Assembly (NCBI GenBank): GCA_963930655.1
Contig: OZ005620.1
Location: 3,239,001-3,303,000, forward strand
Length of the DNA: 64,000 nucleotides
Source of the DNA: Myrica gale
Taxonomy: Eukaryota; Streptophyta; Magnoliopsida; Fagales; Myricaceae
Direction of reading: 5' to 3'
Shown one piece after another: positions 1 through 11,081 of the stretch. A model generated the notes under the pieces. That model was not told the origin of the DNA. It searched no databases and saw only the letters and a list, made by a program, of their open reading frames with translations. The first letter of the stretch is position 1. Every line of letters begins with the position of its first letter. The position numbers were made by a program, and so were the translations under genes.

Positions 1-980
1 TTGCCTGCTACGCCAACACCAGTTCATCAAAGCCTTCCCACTTTTAGGCAACATGTGGTACCCAAAGCGCAGAAGTGGACTTTTGTCGGTAGTTGCTTCC
101 TCAGAATTCCCTCCCTTCTCCACATGTGCTGCATCTTCAAAAGCATCTTCCAATATCCACTGTCCGAAATCATGCTCTTGAATGTGATTTAAGGCTTCTG
201 CCATCAGGACAATTGCAGCTGGCAGACCCTCGCTCCTTTTGACAATTTCGTCAAAATATTTTTCCAGAGCTTGAGGCTCGTTACCATTCTTGCCGACTCT
301 TGCCCGCAACACTGACCGCGCGTCTGCCTCGGCCAGGGGTTTAATCTCTACGTGCTTCTCTTCATCGCTGTTATTGCTTCCTTCCGTCTTGGAGACTCCC
401 CTTCTGGTGACTAAAACCTTATACGGCGGACAATCCTTCTTCTCTATAAGGTCTCTTTTAAGGGACTTCTCTATAAGGTCTCTTGATTGTTGTATAATGT
501 CCAGCCTTTCAGGAACACCATCCAAAATTAGTAGGAGATAAGGTTCCCTCCTTTCATTATCACCTCTCATCTTTCTAAGCTTAGATGATATCTTCAGCAG
601 CAACTTATCCTCCTTTGCCTCCTCCTTCTCCTCCTTTGCCTCCTCCTTCTCCTCCTTTGCCTCCTCCTTCTCCTCGTCGACAATGCCAACTTCCCATTCC
701 TGATCTGCAGTAGGAAGTACAGATAATTGACGGGCAATGTCCTCAAGCAAGGAACTAGCAACAGGTGTTGAGTCCCCATCTTCCGGATTCAGAAACAACC
801 AGAGAGTCTCATAAACCAAGCCCTTGCGCAGCGCGCGTTTGCTAATCTCTCTCGCCATCCATGTCTTGCCTACTCCGGCAACCCCAGTGAGAACTATGGT
901 TGTCACGTGTGTCTCTACGTCCTCCAGTAGCTTCATTAATTCATCCTCTTTGTTTTTTCGAATGGTTTCGAGGGTCATTG
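1..980 (-). CDS. NB-ARC (NLR-type) disease resistance protein, partial 5' part
   Basis: This reads as an open frame without a stop from an in-frame ATG at 978 to the left edge (326 codons), so the C-terminal part (rest of ARC2, LRRs) lies outside. Motifs in order on the minus strand: P-loop GVAGVGKTWMA (about 865-890), a Lys/Glu-rich insertion (607-675), kinase-2 LLILDGVPE (about 510-540), RNBS-B-like KVLVTRRG (about 405-430), GLPA-type SEGLPAAIVLM (about 200-235) and an RNBS-D-like segment near the edge. NLRs of this type are intracellular immune receptors with a nucleotide-dependent switch. There is no room for a classic coiled coil before the P-loop in this exon: only about 33 residues precede it. 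The exon starts after a plausible acceptor (TTTTTGTCAG at 981-990), so a short upstream exon is likely (see 1758-1794). The family call is firm; subfamily and function are not. Confidence 0.85.
607..675 (-). repeat. 21-bp in-frame tandem repeat inside the NB-ARC exon
   Basis: Three copies of a 21-bp unit (611-631, 632-652, 653-673) encode EEKEEAK repeats. They sit between the P-loop and kinase-2 motif of the NB-ARC domain. The unit is a multiple of three, so copy-number change would not break the frame. Confidence 0.85.
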
Positions 981-1757
981 CTGACAAAAAGAAATTGCAG
1001 AACTGTAAGTATTTTGATACGATTATATTCAACCAACTCTCGCAAACAAAAGTCCTAAATATATACTGGCACACTCAAATGAACCAAAATAATATTACGT
1101 CCATGGAGAAGGAAGCATAAGAAAATACTCCGGAAGGAGAGTTCCCAATTAATGAATGAATGAAAGTTATATAATTGGAAGAGATGCAGAGTTTAGTATG
1201 CTAAGAAGACAACATTTCAAATTAGAGCATGTTGATGTGGGCCGGATTCGGTACGTGACTCATCACCTACAATAAACTGGTGGCTAGACCTATCCGGGGC
1301 ATGCAGCCTAACTAATTTATAGGGAATCGACTTTACTTGTCTAGCTAGAAAAATAGGACAGCTTCATTCCAAGGTCTATAGTTGGTTACAAAAAATCAGT
1401 AATTGCACAATAAACAGGATATATATATATATATATATATAAAGGACTCAAACTAAGATTAAATATCAGCACATCTAATATCATATGAGCACGAACCTCA
1501 ATTAATGAGGCGAGTTCAGTTGCAGCCTCATTAATTGAGATGCATGCTCATGTGACTGATTTATTAATTATCTGTCTGGATTTCTCAATATGATGTCCAC
1601 TGTTTGCAATTAGAAAAATAAAAAGCAAACCAAGTAGATGAATGTGTTTCGTGAATCTGGAGCTGTAATATTGAAAGACCGGCAGCATCAAGCATGATGA
1701 CAAATTGATTCACATGAAAAATGAATAGCGACTAGCATGAGGAGAAGATGAAAAAAC

Positions 1758-1794
1758 CTGGGATTTCTGCAGTGTGGGTTAAAGAGCCAGACAT
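1758..1794 (-). other. Inferred first coding exon of the NB-ARC gene
   Basis: An ATG at 1794 opens 12 codons plus one base, then a GT donor (CCAG/GTTTTTTC). Splicing to the acceptor at 981/980 keeps frame exactly: the final G joins CA to give an Ala codon just before the Met at 978. The intron would be 777 bp. The donor is weak and no homologue was compared, so this is an inference; translation could instead start at 978. Confidence 0.35.
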
Positions 1795-1853
1795 CTTTTG
1801 CATCGAAGAAAAACAATTTCTCTTGCGTACTTCTCTAGTCATTTAGGACACTT

Positions 1854-1866
1854 CTATTTATAGAGC
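1854..1866 (-). promoter_or_regulatory. TATA box upstream of the NB-ARC gene
   Basis: The minus strand reads CTATAAATAG about 60 bp upstream of the proposed first ATG at 1794, a normal position for a plant TATA box. A fold-back MITE starts only about 40 bp further upstream, at 1907, so the proximal promoter is short and abuts a transposon. Confidence 0.45.
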
Positions 1867-1906
1867 GGAAAAGTTAAGGAAAATGGAATCCTGACATTTA
1901 TTCTTG

Positions 1907-2364
1907 CAGGGGTAAAATCATAGTTAGCTCCATAAGTATGAGCAAAAATCAAATGGGTACCCATAATTATCAATTCGGCGATTTGAGACCCATAACTTTT
2001 GAAAATCATCAATTCTAGCCCCCCGTCTAAATTAGCCGTTAAATCTGACGGAAAATCATACAAAATGACTAAAATGCCCCTCCTAGATAAAATTACTAAA
2101 AATTTCATAAAAATAAAAAATGAACTTTTTTAAATAAAACTATTGAAACTCTATTTCAATAATATATTTATTTTTTAAAATTTAGTCTTGGAGGGGCATT
2201 TTGGTCATTTTGCATACTTTTCCGTCGGATTTAACAGTTAATATAGACGGAGTGCTAGAATTGATGATTTTTAAAAGTTATGTGTCTCAAATCGCCAAAT
2301 TGATAATTAGGAGTGTTAATCTTATTTTTGCTCATACTTATGTGGCTAACTATGACTTTATCAC
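1907..2364. mobile_element. Fold-back MITE (element A)
   Basis: The two ends are inverted copies over most of the length: AAATCATAGTTAGC at the left, GCTAACTATGACTTT at the right. A shared ATTCTT flanks both ends (1900-1905, 2365-2370) and may be the target duplication. Inside is a CCGTCTAAATTAGCCG core that recurs in elements at 34.4 and 58.6 kb. There is no transposase, so it is non-autonomous. Short ORFs in it are by-products of the palindrome. Confidence 0.75.
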
Positions 2365-2573
2365 ATTCTTTTATCATTTTTCGAATAATTACAACCGAAG
2401 ATTTCAGGATTGTTAATGCACTTTGGAGTGTGTACGACGATATTACAATCGAGTGTACACTTTGAGCCCAAAAATCATACTTATTACCTTTCTTTTTTGC
2501 TTAGTTGGTCATAATTAGCCTAACAAAGTAACACTGTTCGAAATATGGCCGTATTAGCTAGAGTTTGAAATAT

Positions 2574-2874
2574 GGGAAAATTTCATTTTACGTCTACAGA
2601 TTGCAAAGTCAATGTTATTCAGAGTCGAAACTATCAATTTCATCACATTTTACCCTCAAATTATCATAATTTATCAATTTACACCATTTAATAAGATCAT
2701 AAAGTTGAAATGAGTGAAAATTAGAATACGAGACACAATCTTGAGGGTCAAATCCTATAAGAGCGTGTATACAAATGAATTTTGATAGTTCGAGTGCAAA
2801 ATGCGATTAAATCGATAATTTGAACATCTAAATAATATTGGTGTCATAATTTAGAGACAAAAAGTGTATTTTCC
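2574..2874. mobile_element. Fold-back MITE (element B)
   Basis: About 300 bp with diverged inverted ends: GGAAAATTTCATTTTACG on the left pairs with TTTTTGTCTC/TTTTCC-side sequence on the right, and the inner arms (CATCACATTTTACCCTCAA versus GAGTGCAAAATGCG) also pair. It is non-coding and clearly older than element A. Confidence 0.45.
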
Positions 2875-3299
2875 TCAAAATATATAGATTGTCCTCGTCT
2901 TTGAAAGGACTTTTAAATGTTTTGGCTTTGAAGTAAGGGCAGCGTGAATATTTGAGAGAATAGTTTGCACATTGCAAAGGGATAATAGTTTGCTAACTAC
3001 GTACATGATGATGGTAGTTTAGAAGAGCCAAATGCAATTTATTCCTGAAATGTAGAACGAATTTGTCTTGAGGGGAACACTGATTGAAGGTAAAGAGTTC
3101 TTGGTATCATACCAAATGCAGGGGAGGTTTATATAAGCCATGCGCTGTATCCATACACACTGCTTCGCTGCACGTAACGTATCTCGATAATTGTTTGTGG
3201 GAGTGCAAAGGAAATCCTTTACTTCAATGGCAAGAAATTTTAAAAAGGTGGAAGACGAGCTGTTGGGTGATCTTAGGTTTTCTCAACTTCAAAAATTAG

Positions 3300-3560
3300 C
3301 TCAAGAGATGAGACTTTTTCTCACATTTATAAATTGACCATCAACTCCTTTCACAACCGATGTGGGATAAAGTGATAGACCCCGAAGGGGCCTTCGGGGT
3401 CTATCATAAACCACAACAATCTCTTCTCCCATAGACTGTTGGGTTCGAGACTTGTTAGTAAACATAAGCTCTGATATCAGTGTTAGGTGGTCTCAGACTT
3501 TCTCTCACACTTATAAATTGATCTAACCCCTTCCACAACCGATGCATGACAAACCCCAAC
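3300..3560. repeat. Direct repeats flanking a perfect hairpin
   Basis: Two related segments of about 50 bp (about 3308-3358 and 3490-3545) both contain 'ACAACCGATG' preceded by 'TATAAATTGA'. Between them, 3373-3404 forms a GC-rich hairpin, GATAGACCCCGAAG paired with CTTCGGGGTCTATC. The layout resembles a degraded small LTR/TRIM fragment, but I cannot define its ends. Confidence 0.35.
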
Positions 3561-4132
3561 GTAATCTTCTTAACAGACTGTTTTACAGTAGCTTCCCCTT
3601 CAATTTGTGAGGCATATCTGCCAAAGTGAGCAACTTCTCTGAGTTATACATTCTTTTCTTGGCAGATGGTTATTCTTTGCGGCAATCGGAGTTCTTTCAT
3701 GGCCGACTAGGAAGCGATCTCTTGCTTGCATTCAGTTACTCGAACATCGTCGCGGAGATTCGGATAAAGTGTCTCAGAAAATGCGGGGTTTGGCTGCTCG
3801 TGCAGTATTCTTTACTTGTCATTGGAGTTAATTATTTCCCTAGCTTTATGTCATAACTGGCTACTTTCTTGCATCTGAGAATCTGAGTTGTCTCGAACCT
3901 ACTACTCCTTCGCTTTTTTTCTCATTTTGCATGGCACTTTACAGTGGTCTATTTTTCTATGCTTTTCTATGCGGTACCGCCATTCAAAATTCTTGACTTC
4001 GTTCTAGAATTCAAGAATCAATTGCACAAGTTCTCACCCATTTGCAAATTGCTTGCTTTCGACTTTATTCCGTGAACTGTACGCCCAGACTTATGTGGGC
4101 TTCCCACTGTAGGTAATAAAAGGTTAAAGGGG

Positions 4133-4443
4133 GAAAATTACTCAATTTGAGCTCTTAACAGTAAATTTTAAATAGTGCCTCAAATTAATAATTTTGACAT
4201 AGTGAGCTCACAAATTACCAAATTTTATTAATTTGCGCTCTAAAAATAATCCAACCATCAAACTCGCCTGCCGCGTATGTTATAAATGAATCACGTGACA
4301 CGATTTTGACCATCAGATTTTAGTTGAAGGCGCAATTTAATCAATTATGAAAGTTGTAGGACTCAATATGTTAAGATTGATAGTTTAAGGTCCTATTTAA
4401 AATTTGCGTGATAGTTTGAAGACTCAAAAGTAACTTTATTATA
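4133..4443. mobile_element. Fold-back MITE (element C)
   Basis: Diverged terminal inverted arms: left 'CTTAACAGTAAATTTTAAATAG', right 'TATTTAAAATTTGCGTGATAG', both next to GGAAAATTACTC/AAAAGTAACTTT-type ends. The centre holds a GTGACACG-like palindromic stretch. No coding capacity. Confidence 0.45.
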
Positions 4444-5210
4444 AGGTTAGAAGTCGTCCTATGCCATGCTGGTTGTTCGTCCTGATCCAGGTGCGGGCTC
4501 AATCCCTCAGTAGGGGTAATGGTCAAGGAATGGTGATGGGGAAAGATAACGAGAGTACAAAGGTAAGGTGGAACCAGCGGCGGAACTGGAAGAACTCACC
4601 GGACCTTATTGACCTTGGGGAGGTGAGAGCAATGTATACCAGATAGAACCTTTTATTTTTCCGACAGAATATTTAAAGGAAGATGTTAAATGGAGTCACT
4701 TTTATTTATTTATTTATTTTGAAGCAAATGTACTATTAATTACAAATTAAAAGGAGTCCACTTGATAATAGGTTAAAAGCGATTTTTTTAATCAAAACAT
4801 CCTGGCCTTCATTTCCACTTAAAGTGGACTCCGTTTAATTTGCTATTATTAGAATACCAGATTCTCGCTCTCAATTTGATTTTAGCTTTAAATCTGAAAA
4901 ACATGTAAAATGACAATAATACCCTTTCAAGATAAATTTTTTTTTTTTTAAAAAAATCAAGAACTAAATTTAAAATATATAGATTAACGGAATACAGTTT
5001 CAATATTTTTATTTAAAAGACATTAGTTTTTTTATTTTTAATAGATTTTTTTAAATATTTTTAATAATTTTGTCTTGAATGAGCATTTTGTATGTGATTT
5101 AGCTGTCATGTCATTTCAACCGTAAGTATTAATCATGTTCGAAACAAAAGAGACTTAAATAGTGGTTTTTAAAACTAGAGGCTAGATTAATTTTGGTCTA
5201 TACTTGGTAC
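4444..5210. other. Gene-free stretch with a degraded fold-back
   Basis: AT-rich sequence without a recognisable gene. The part from about 4770 to 5150 has weak inverted similarity around 'AACATGTAAAATGAC' and 'GAGCATTTTGTATGTG', like a decayed relative of element A. Its ORFs are short and unconvincing. Confidence 0.4.
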
Positions 5211-5565
5211 TTACCATGACATAGACTCATGGTGTGTGAGTTCCAGCTTACAGTCAAGATACATCGGAAACATGCTCAAAAGATCGGGGATTGTCAAACA
5301 TATTTGCACCTCTATCATCTATGGACATGGACAAACTTCCATTTTTGAAACTTCTACAGCCATATGTGGAGCTCTGGTGTATACTTAGTACTTACCATGA
5401 CATAGACTCATGGTGTGTGAGTTCCAGCTTACAGTCAGGATACATCGGAAACTTGCTCAAAAGATCAGGGATTGTCAAACATATTTGCACCTCTATCATC
5501 TATGGACATGGACAAGCTTCCATTTTTGAAACTTTTACAGCCATATGTGGAGCTCTGTTACGTCG
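5203..5565. repeat. 181-bp tandem duplication
   Basis: Two copies with an offset of 181 bp (TTACCATGACATAG at 5211 and 5392) and only a few differences. The 107-aa ORF across the second copy is unlike any family I know. It may be a duplicated fragment of an unknown gene or an unclassified repeat. Confidence 0.8.
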
Positions 5566-5614
5566 CTGTAGATTCGCCATTCCGCGCGTGTTGGAAAACT
5601 CTTGCCTGTTTTGA

Positions 5615-6900
5615 CAACTAACTCTGAATCACCCTCGGAATGATATTGGACTAAAGTCCATTCATTTAACAATTAAATTGAACACCCAAGTGTTTTTGGG
5701 CGACGGGAGTAGATCTGTTTCTCAGATCTTCTCCCGTTCGCCCTCCCTCCTGCCGGCCGGCCTTCTGCCGGCCAGCTGTTTATATTTTTGGTCTTCTTTT
5801 GCTTGTTAGTTTGTTTCCAGTTTAGTTTCGTTGTGGGGGGTTTTGTCACTCTTTGCCTGGTTTTGGGTCGGATAGGCCGTCACGCACTTCTAGGCCGCCT
5901 TCAGCGGACCTGAGTCTCCAACGAGAACTGATATGCAGGTCCCCTTTCACACTTCGCCGATCTTGGCTTTACTTGGCAGAAGTTTGATCTTAAAGTTTTT
6001 GAACTCTGCTCACTGGTATTAAATGTGCATCAATACATTATCAACCTTTAGGAAGAAATATGATCACCGTGATTGGCGTTTGCAATGAAATATAAATTTG
6101 CATCGCATTCTGGTATGCCAATTGCGTTGAGAAGTCTGAAATGGATTTGATAGAACAACGAAGCTGAGGAGTTCTATGTAAGAAGATCTTTCCACTTAGT
6201 TACAGCCTTTGAAGAACAGATATTTAGAAAAGAACACAATGTAAATTCAAATCAATAGACCTAGCATGAAGACCTTGGGATCATTGACCAAACAAAAATG
6301 AGTCAACTCTAAATTACCTCCTGCACATTTGTCACTGGAAGAAAAAAAATCTCCCTCGAGCAGTCTGGTGAACACTTCATGGTTATTCCAGGTAACGAAA
6401 CGAAGGTGAGTTTCTTCTTTGCTGATCAGCATCTTTGAACGTCTCAGACAGATGGTAGAACTAACACAATATCCAACCAGCTAATGGAGTAGGACGTTTA
6501 CAAATAGAGGTGAAAAAGAAGTATGCTTGTGTTTCATCCACAGTCAGCTTGTTCTCCAAAAACAAGAATCAAATAGATAAATTTACCCAAGATTAGGGCA
6601 TGAAATAATAACAAAAAGGACATTATTCTAATTTACAGTGTGCAGAACTGAAAACCATAATTAATCCTGGGAGGGAGGAGGGGAGGGGGGAATATAGTCA
6701 AGAAGGTCGGTTAAAGAACACCAACACTCAAAAGGGTGCAATGGGCGATTACTCGAAAGTAAAACCATGCAAATCTATGTATGATGCGCATGTTGAAGTA
6801 AAAAAAAAAAAAAAGAGGACTATTACATGAAGAAAAATAGAAACATAAAACCAAGGGAAAAACGAGAGTTTGTCTCCATTGTTGAATCCATCCAGTTTAC
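5615..6900. other. Intergenic, downstream of the DUF761 gene
   Basis: No supported gene. 5700-5960 is unusually GC-rich for the region, with a CCGGCCGGCC palindrome-like tract, and could be an untranslated piece of a retroelement. From about 6600 to 6923 it probably serves as the 3' UTR and terminator of the minus-strand DUF761 gene, with purine-rich and poly(A) tracts. Confidence 0.35.
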
Positions 6901-6923
6901 TTTCCTAAGGACAGAATGGCTCT

Positions 6924-8669
6924 TCAGCTTTGGCTTGAAGAGTTTTTCTTGATCTGCCCGCTGGATTTCTTGATAGACTCAATTCTCTGAAGCCGGATTT
7001 GCTCTCTGAATTTGGCTATGAACTCATCAGCCTTCTTATCCACATCAGGTCCTCCATCACTGACGCTGTTCGAAGCAGCTTCCTCATTGCTTGGACTTCC
7101 TCCTATGTTTCTTTGGATAAAACCTACTCCGATGTCATCATCCTCACTTTCTGTGTCAACAAAATCTTCTCTCTCTTCCTCTGGGAATTCCATGAAAGTT
7201 GACTTGGACATTTTGGGGACGCTTTCAGGGCTCAGTTTCTCCGTCCTCATTGACGTTTGATCAAATCCAACTGTCTTCCTCCCTGATTTTTCCACCATAA
7301 ATGGTTGGGCTTCCGAGGTGCGTTTTTCCAAGTTCCAATTAATTGTATCTTCCCCAACATCTCCGCCCCTCCTAGCCCCTACAATTGCTTCGCCGGCTCT
7401 TACTCTTCTGACTGACTTTCCCGTTGCAGAACTTTCGGCATGGCTTCTAGGCTCCATTTCCACCACAAAATTCAGTCTGTCCATGAGACTCTCACCTCCG
7501 CTTCTATTCAAGTCCTTTGGTTCATTTGTGAAGCTCCGTCTCAAATCCTTCTCCAAGGAAGCCCCATCCCTAACCAAACCAGAATTTGGCCTCATTGAAG
7601 GTGATTTACGAATCATTGGTGGGGGCGGTGGAGGTGGAGGAGGGGGAGAAGACTTGTAAAAGCTCTTCTTCCTCACAAAATCGTCTGCATTCTTGGCTTG
7701 TGATTCTGCTGACAAAGAAGGCGAAGGAGATAACTTCCTCGGTGAAGATACCGGTGGCGAATGAGACGGCTTTGGGGACGTAGTGTTGGAAGTGGTTCGC
7801 AAAGAAGTGATTGGGGACCTAGAAGACCGAAATTCGACCCGATTAAAGTCAGATTCCTCCATTGAAATAGGCAGAGTATATAGGGGAGGACTATCAACTT
7901 CTTCTTTCATTTCCATTCTTCCAGACCTCGATCGCCAGGGAATTTGCGAAGGAAGCACAACATTTTCCCTCAATTTCTCATCCAATTCTACATGATCTAA
8001 GCCTCCTACTTCCAGTTCCCCGTCTCTACTTTTACTCTGATTGCCCGAAAACCTTTTGGAACGCAGTTTTGAATTCGACCTACTAACAGAACCTGAGGAG
8101 CCACTACGTTCAGATTCATTAGCAGATTCGGCAACACCTGGCTGAGGCATACGCGGTTTTAAGCTCCGAACAGGCAAAAACAGCGGCTTGTCGCCTGTAC
8201 TTCTCTGCTCATCGAGAACAGAGTGCTCTTGGGCTACAACCACCACTGGTTCATTCCTATAGTACTGACTACTCCAGGTTTGGACTTTGTTCTCATCACG
8301 TCCAGATGGGCTTTCCGGTTCATCATCAAAAACCGATGATACCTGAAGGAATCTAGACACATACGACTGGGCATTATCGAATTTCGAGTTGTTATTTTCT
8401 TTCTCTGTTTCGTCGTTTCGCCGGCTAAATAGACCATAAGAGACGGCGATACCGACAAAAACGAGGTGTAAAATCTCCCAGCTTCTAGTGAGTACAGTTT
8501 GGTTGATGAATTCAGGCGCTTGTGAAGGAAAGAGTTGAAGAATCACTACGAAAACTATAACTACAAGACCTTTGTATAAGAACCGTGAGTAAAACTTACT
8601 TGGGTTGGCTTCCTTTTGCCCTGGAACTAGCTTTTGGTGTTTGACATTGTCAGAGTCTGTCTCTGCCAT
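6924..8669 (-). CDS. DUF761-containing, membrane-anchored hydroxyproline-rich-type protein
   Basis: Single-exon gene of 581 residues; the ATG at 8669 is the first of the frame. Residues about 30-50 (GLVVIVFVVILQLFP) and 65-82 (ILHLVFVGIAVSYGLF) are two hydrophobic, probably membrane-spanning segments. A long low-complexity Ser/Pro-rich middle follows, with a run of ten prolines (minus strand near 7620-7650). The C-terminus, DKKADEFIAKFREQIRLQR, is the short DUF761 signature. The layout matches plant proteins annotated as hydroxyproline-rich glycoprotein family/DUF761 (At4g16790/At1g61260-like, recalled from memory). No catalytic motif is visible and the biochemical role is unknown. The middle is probably disordered. 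The family call is good; function is open. Confidence 0.85.
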   Translation of the reverse strand: MAETDSDNVKHQKLVPGQKEANPSKFYSRFLYKGLVVIVFVVILQLFPSQAPEFINQTVLTRSWEILHLVFVGIAVSYGLFSRRNDETEKENNNSKFDNAQSYVSRFLQVSSVFDDEPESPSGRDENKVQTWSSQYYRNEPVVVVAQEHSVLDEQRSTGDKPLFLPVRSLKPRMPQPGVAESANESERSGSSGSVSRSNSKLRSKRFSGNQSKSRDGELEVGGLDHVELDEKLRENVVLPSQIPWRSRSGRMEMKEEVDSPPLYTLPISMEESDFNRVEFRSSRSPITSLRTTSNTTSPKPSHSPPVSSPRKLSPSPSLSAESQAKNADDFVRKKSFYKSSPPPPPPPPPPMIRKSPSMRPNSGLVRDGASLEKDLRRSFTNEPKDLNRSGGESLMDRLNFVVEMEPRSHAESSATGKSVRRVRAGEAIVGARRGGDVGEDTINWNLEKRTSEAQPFMVEKSGRKTVGFDQTSMRTEKLSPESVPKMSKSTFMEFPEEEREDFVDTESEDDDIGVGFIQRNIGGSPSNEEAASNSVSDGGPDVDKKADEFIAKFREQIRLQRIESIKKSSGQIKKNSSSQS

Positions 8670-10770
8670 TGAAGAACGCGTGGAAGCTATTGTTTTGGAT
8701 GCTGTTTGTGTTACAGAAACAGAACACGAAGGGGATGAAGAAGGAGCAGAGAAGACTAAGAGGTTAAGGAAAGGCAGAGATGGAGGAAAATGGAGGCAGT
8801 GGGGATCAAAGTTGTAGGGAGGCGTGAGCAGATTTCAAGCTTCTTTGTGTTGCTTTTTAGCGGTTCCATGCAATTGACGTATATGGCCTTCCCCTTTTAC
8901 GGACTTTTCCCAAGGTGCTTTCTTCTATCCCGAATTTCCCCTTACTGGGCTTCTGGTACATTTTTCCATTATTGTATTCAAGAAAGGCCTTTGTATTCAG
9001 AAATAAACCAAAGAAAAAGAAAAAGCAATGAGAATTACTTAGGCCGTCTGCTTCGTGAGTGCGTTTACTCGTCTACTAGGGAATAAATCTTACAGAGAAA
9101 TAGTCTATGAAAAACCATTTTCTTGCTAAATCAGATTGCTGAACTTAAAGAATTTAGTAGTAGCCAAAGGAAAAGATAGAAGAATTTAGTAGTGGAAATG
9201 TTGAGGAATCTAAACTGGGACATCTTGAAAAACAGGTAAAACGCAAGGGGCAAATAGGTTGCGTGGATGTGGTCAGGAATCTTCTTTTGGACTGCGTACG
9301 CTAGCTTTTTGTGAAGGTCATTAGAAAAATTCATAAAGATAGAAAACAAAATATATGCCTATTTGCAACTTTGGAGGGAATGCTAGGTTTTGTTGTGTTT
9401 TTTTCAAAGTTGATCTACACAAACTCTAGTTCATGCCCATGGCATACGACTTGGGGCAAGGTATTTTGCGTTCTGACAAAATTCTATACCTTTGCACTTG
9501 CCAGATGCCATTCAATTGATTTGAATAATCATTTATTCTGTTTGCGTGACAAGGAAGAAATATAAGACAGACAATATGGTCTGTACACAATCATTTGGTT
9601 TGTATTTTGTATGGAGTTGGAGGCCAGAATACCAATGTCCCACGAAGACTGACTGCGAATCTATTTCAAGGATAGCTTGCCACTCAAAAGCAGCAAAGTT
9701 CCTTGTCTTACCCTGAATTGGTGATATTACTTCTCGTCTTTGGTGGTGTGAGGAAGTAGAAAAGCTAATTGAAGAACATCAAATATTATTCTGCATTTAG
9801 ATTGCCACATTCGAAATTTTGTTGATGCTAAAATGTGGGGTTTGCTGTAGGATTGAATTCCTTCTCTGTTTTCTTCTGCCCTTATAATTGGGTTCGTCTG
9901 CCTTAAGCTAACTTGATTCTCAAAACAGGAGAAACCCTAACTTAGTTCCTAGTCACAGACCAGATGGATATAGCACATTAGAATACTAGAAATTGAAGTA
10001 TAAAATGCCAGTATCTGATCCGAATCCAAAACTTTTCCACCGGAAACATCTTCTCCAAAACAAACACCCCAAATATCTGACACATTCTGTATTCAATAAT
10101 CGCTATCCACCCACGGTGGACTGACTTCAATCCTACGCAAAAAGGAACGACGTCCAGCACAAGATAAGCTTTGGGTACTTCTATCAACTATGGTTCCTAG
10201 TTTGAAAAGGAATTGATAAAGGTTTTGCAGCTAAACGACACTTGAAACTAGCTAGTGTTCGTGCATACGATGAATATTTGTGACTTAGAGGATGGCATTC
10301 AATATACGCCTAGTTTTTCTTTTTATGATCAAATCAAGCTAAAGTTTACTCGAGAATCATCCGCGCGAATGCGCGATCCAATGCTTTTGCTGAGTCACTT
10401 GTCCATCATCTTAATTTTAAGATTTGAACGCAGTTTATGTCTGCCAAAGAAACATGCATGCATGTGGAGACTCTTTCTTAAGGTAATGATATGCGTCAAT
10501 GGCTGAATGGGGCACGGGAGAAAGAAAAGGGAAGTAAAGTGGATAATTATCCTGATAATGAGATGACTGGGTGATAAAGAATCCTCTCTTTTCTCACATT
10601 TGTGACCGAAAGTACGTGGGAAAGGTTTGTAGAAAATGGATCTGAGTTCCCATGCCCCTATGTTACGACATTAACCAAGTTTCTGCTATATGTTGAGATG
10701 GCCATGGTTTCGAACTTCCCCACCTATTGCCGTGAATGACAGACATTAATTAGATAAAGGGTTTGAGAGC
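8670..10770. other. Intergenic, includes promoter side of the DUF761 gene
   Basis: 8670-8830 is purine-rich on the plus strand and probably holds the 5' UTR of the DUF761 gene. I see no exon series, repeat array or RNA gene in the rest. ORFs here are below 100 codons and have no recognisable motif. Confidence 0.4.
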
Positions 10771-10772
10771 AT

Positions 10773-11055
10773 TTATACATCTACACGTTTGGCTGAATGA
10801 GTACTTTGCCGACTTCCTGTTTTACGCATTCTAGGTTGAGACTTAGGCTTTTCCCTCTCAGAGTAAGAGCTACCAAAGCTCACTTCTGTCCAGTCCTTTC
10901 CACCTTCTCCGGCAGCATTAGACACCACCTCCGCGGTCTCTGCAGGCTTCATCCTTGGCTTTAGGCTTTTGTCCATTTCTGATAGCTTCTTGTACATTAT
11001 GGGCTTTAAGCTCAACCGCTCCTTCCTTCTCCCAATAAAGTCAAAGCTACTCTTT
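10773..11055 (-). pseudogene. Orphan 3' exon of an unrecognised gene
   Basis: On the minus strand a plausible acceptor (AAAGAGTAG, just above 11050) is followed by an open frame of about 91 codons: FDFIGRRKERLSLKPIMYKK, then a basic, Ser/Lys-rich tail ending KRVDV and a stop at 10773. The regular charged composition looks like real coding sequence. No upstream exon is visible, and a hAT transposon sits at 11074, about 20 bp beyond the acceptor, so the exon may be cut off from its gene or be a relic. I do not recognise the family. Confidence 0.3.
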
Positions 11056-11073
11056 TACCTCCACATCCAAGGA

Positions 11074-11081
11074 AATTAAAG
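11074..11081. repeat. Left 8-bp target-site duplication of the hAT element
   Basis: AATTAAAG, repeated exactly at 13793-13800. An 8-bp duplication is diagnostic of hAT transposition. Confidence 0.9.

Noticed and set aside
3440-3480. tRNA-like GGTTCGAGA box
   Set aside because: No cloverleaf can be folded around it and no A box at the right distance.
5700-5960. Possible LINE 5' end or rRNA-like GC block
   Set aside because: GC-rich but with no conserved motif, tail or target duplication that would identify it.
6999-8458. Several ORFs of 65-113 codons on both strands
   Set aside because: Shadow frames of the DUF761 gene.
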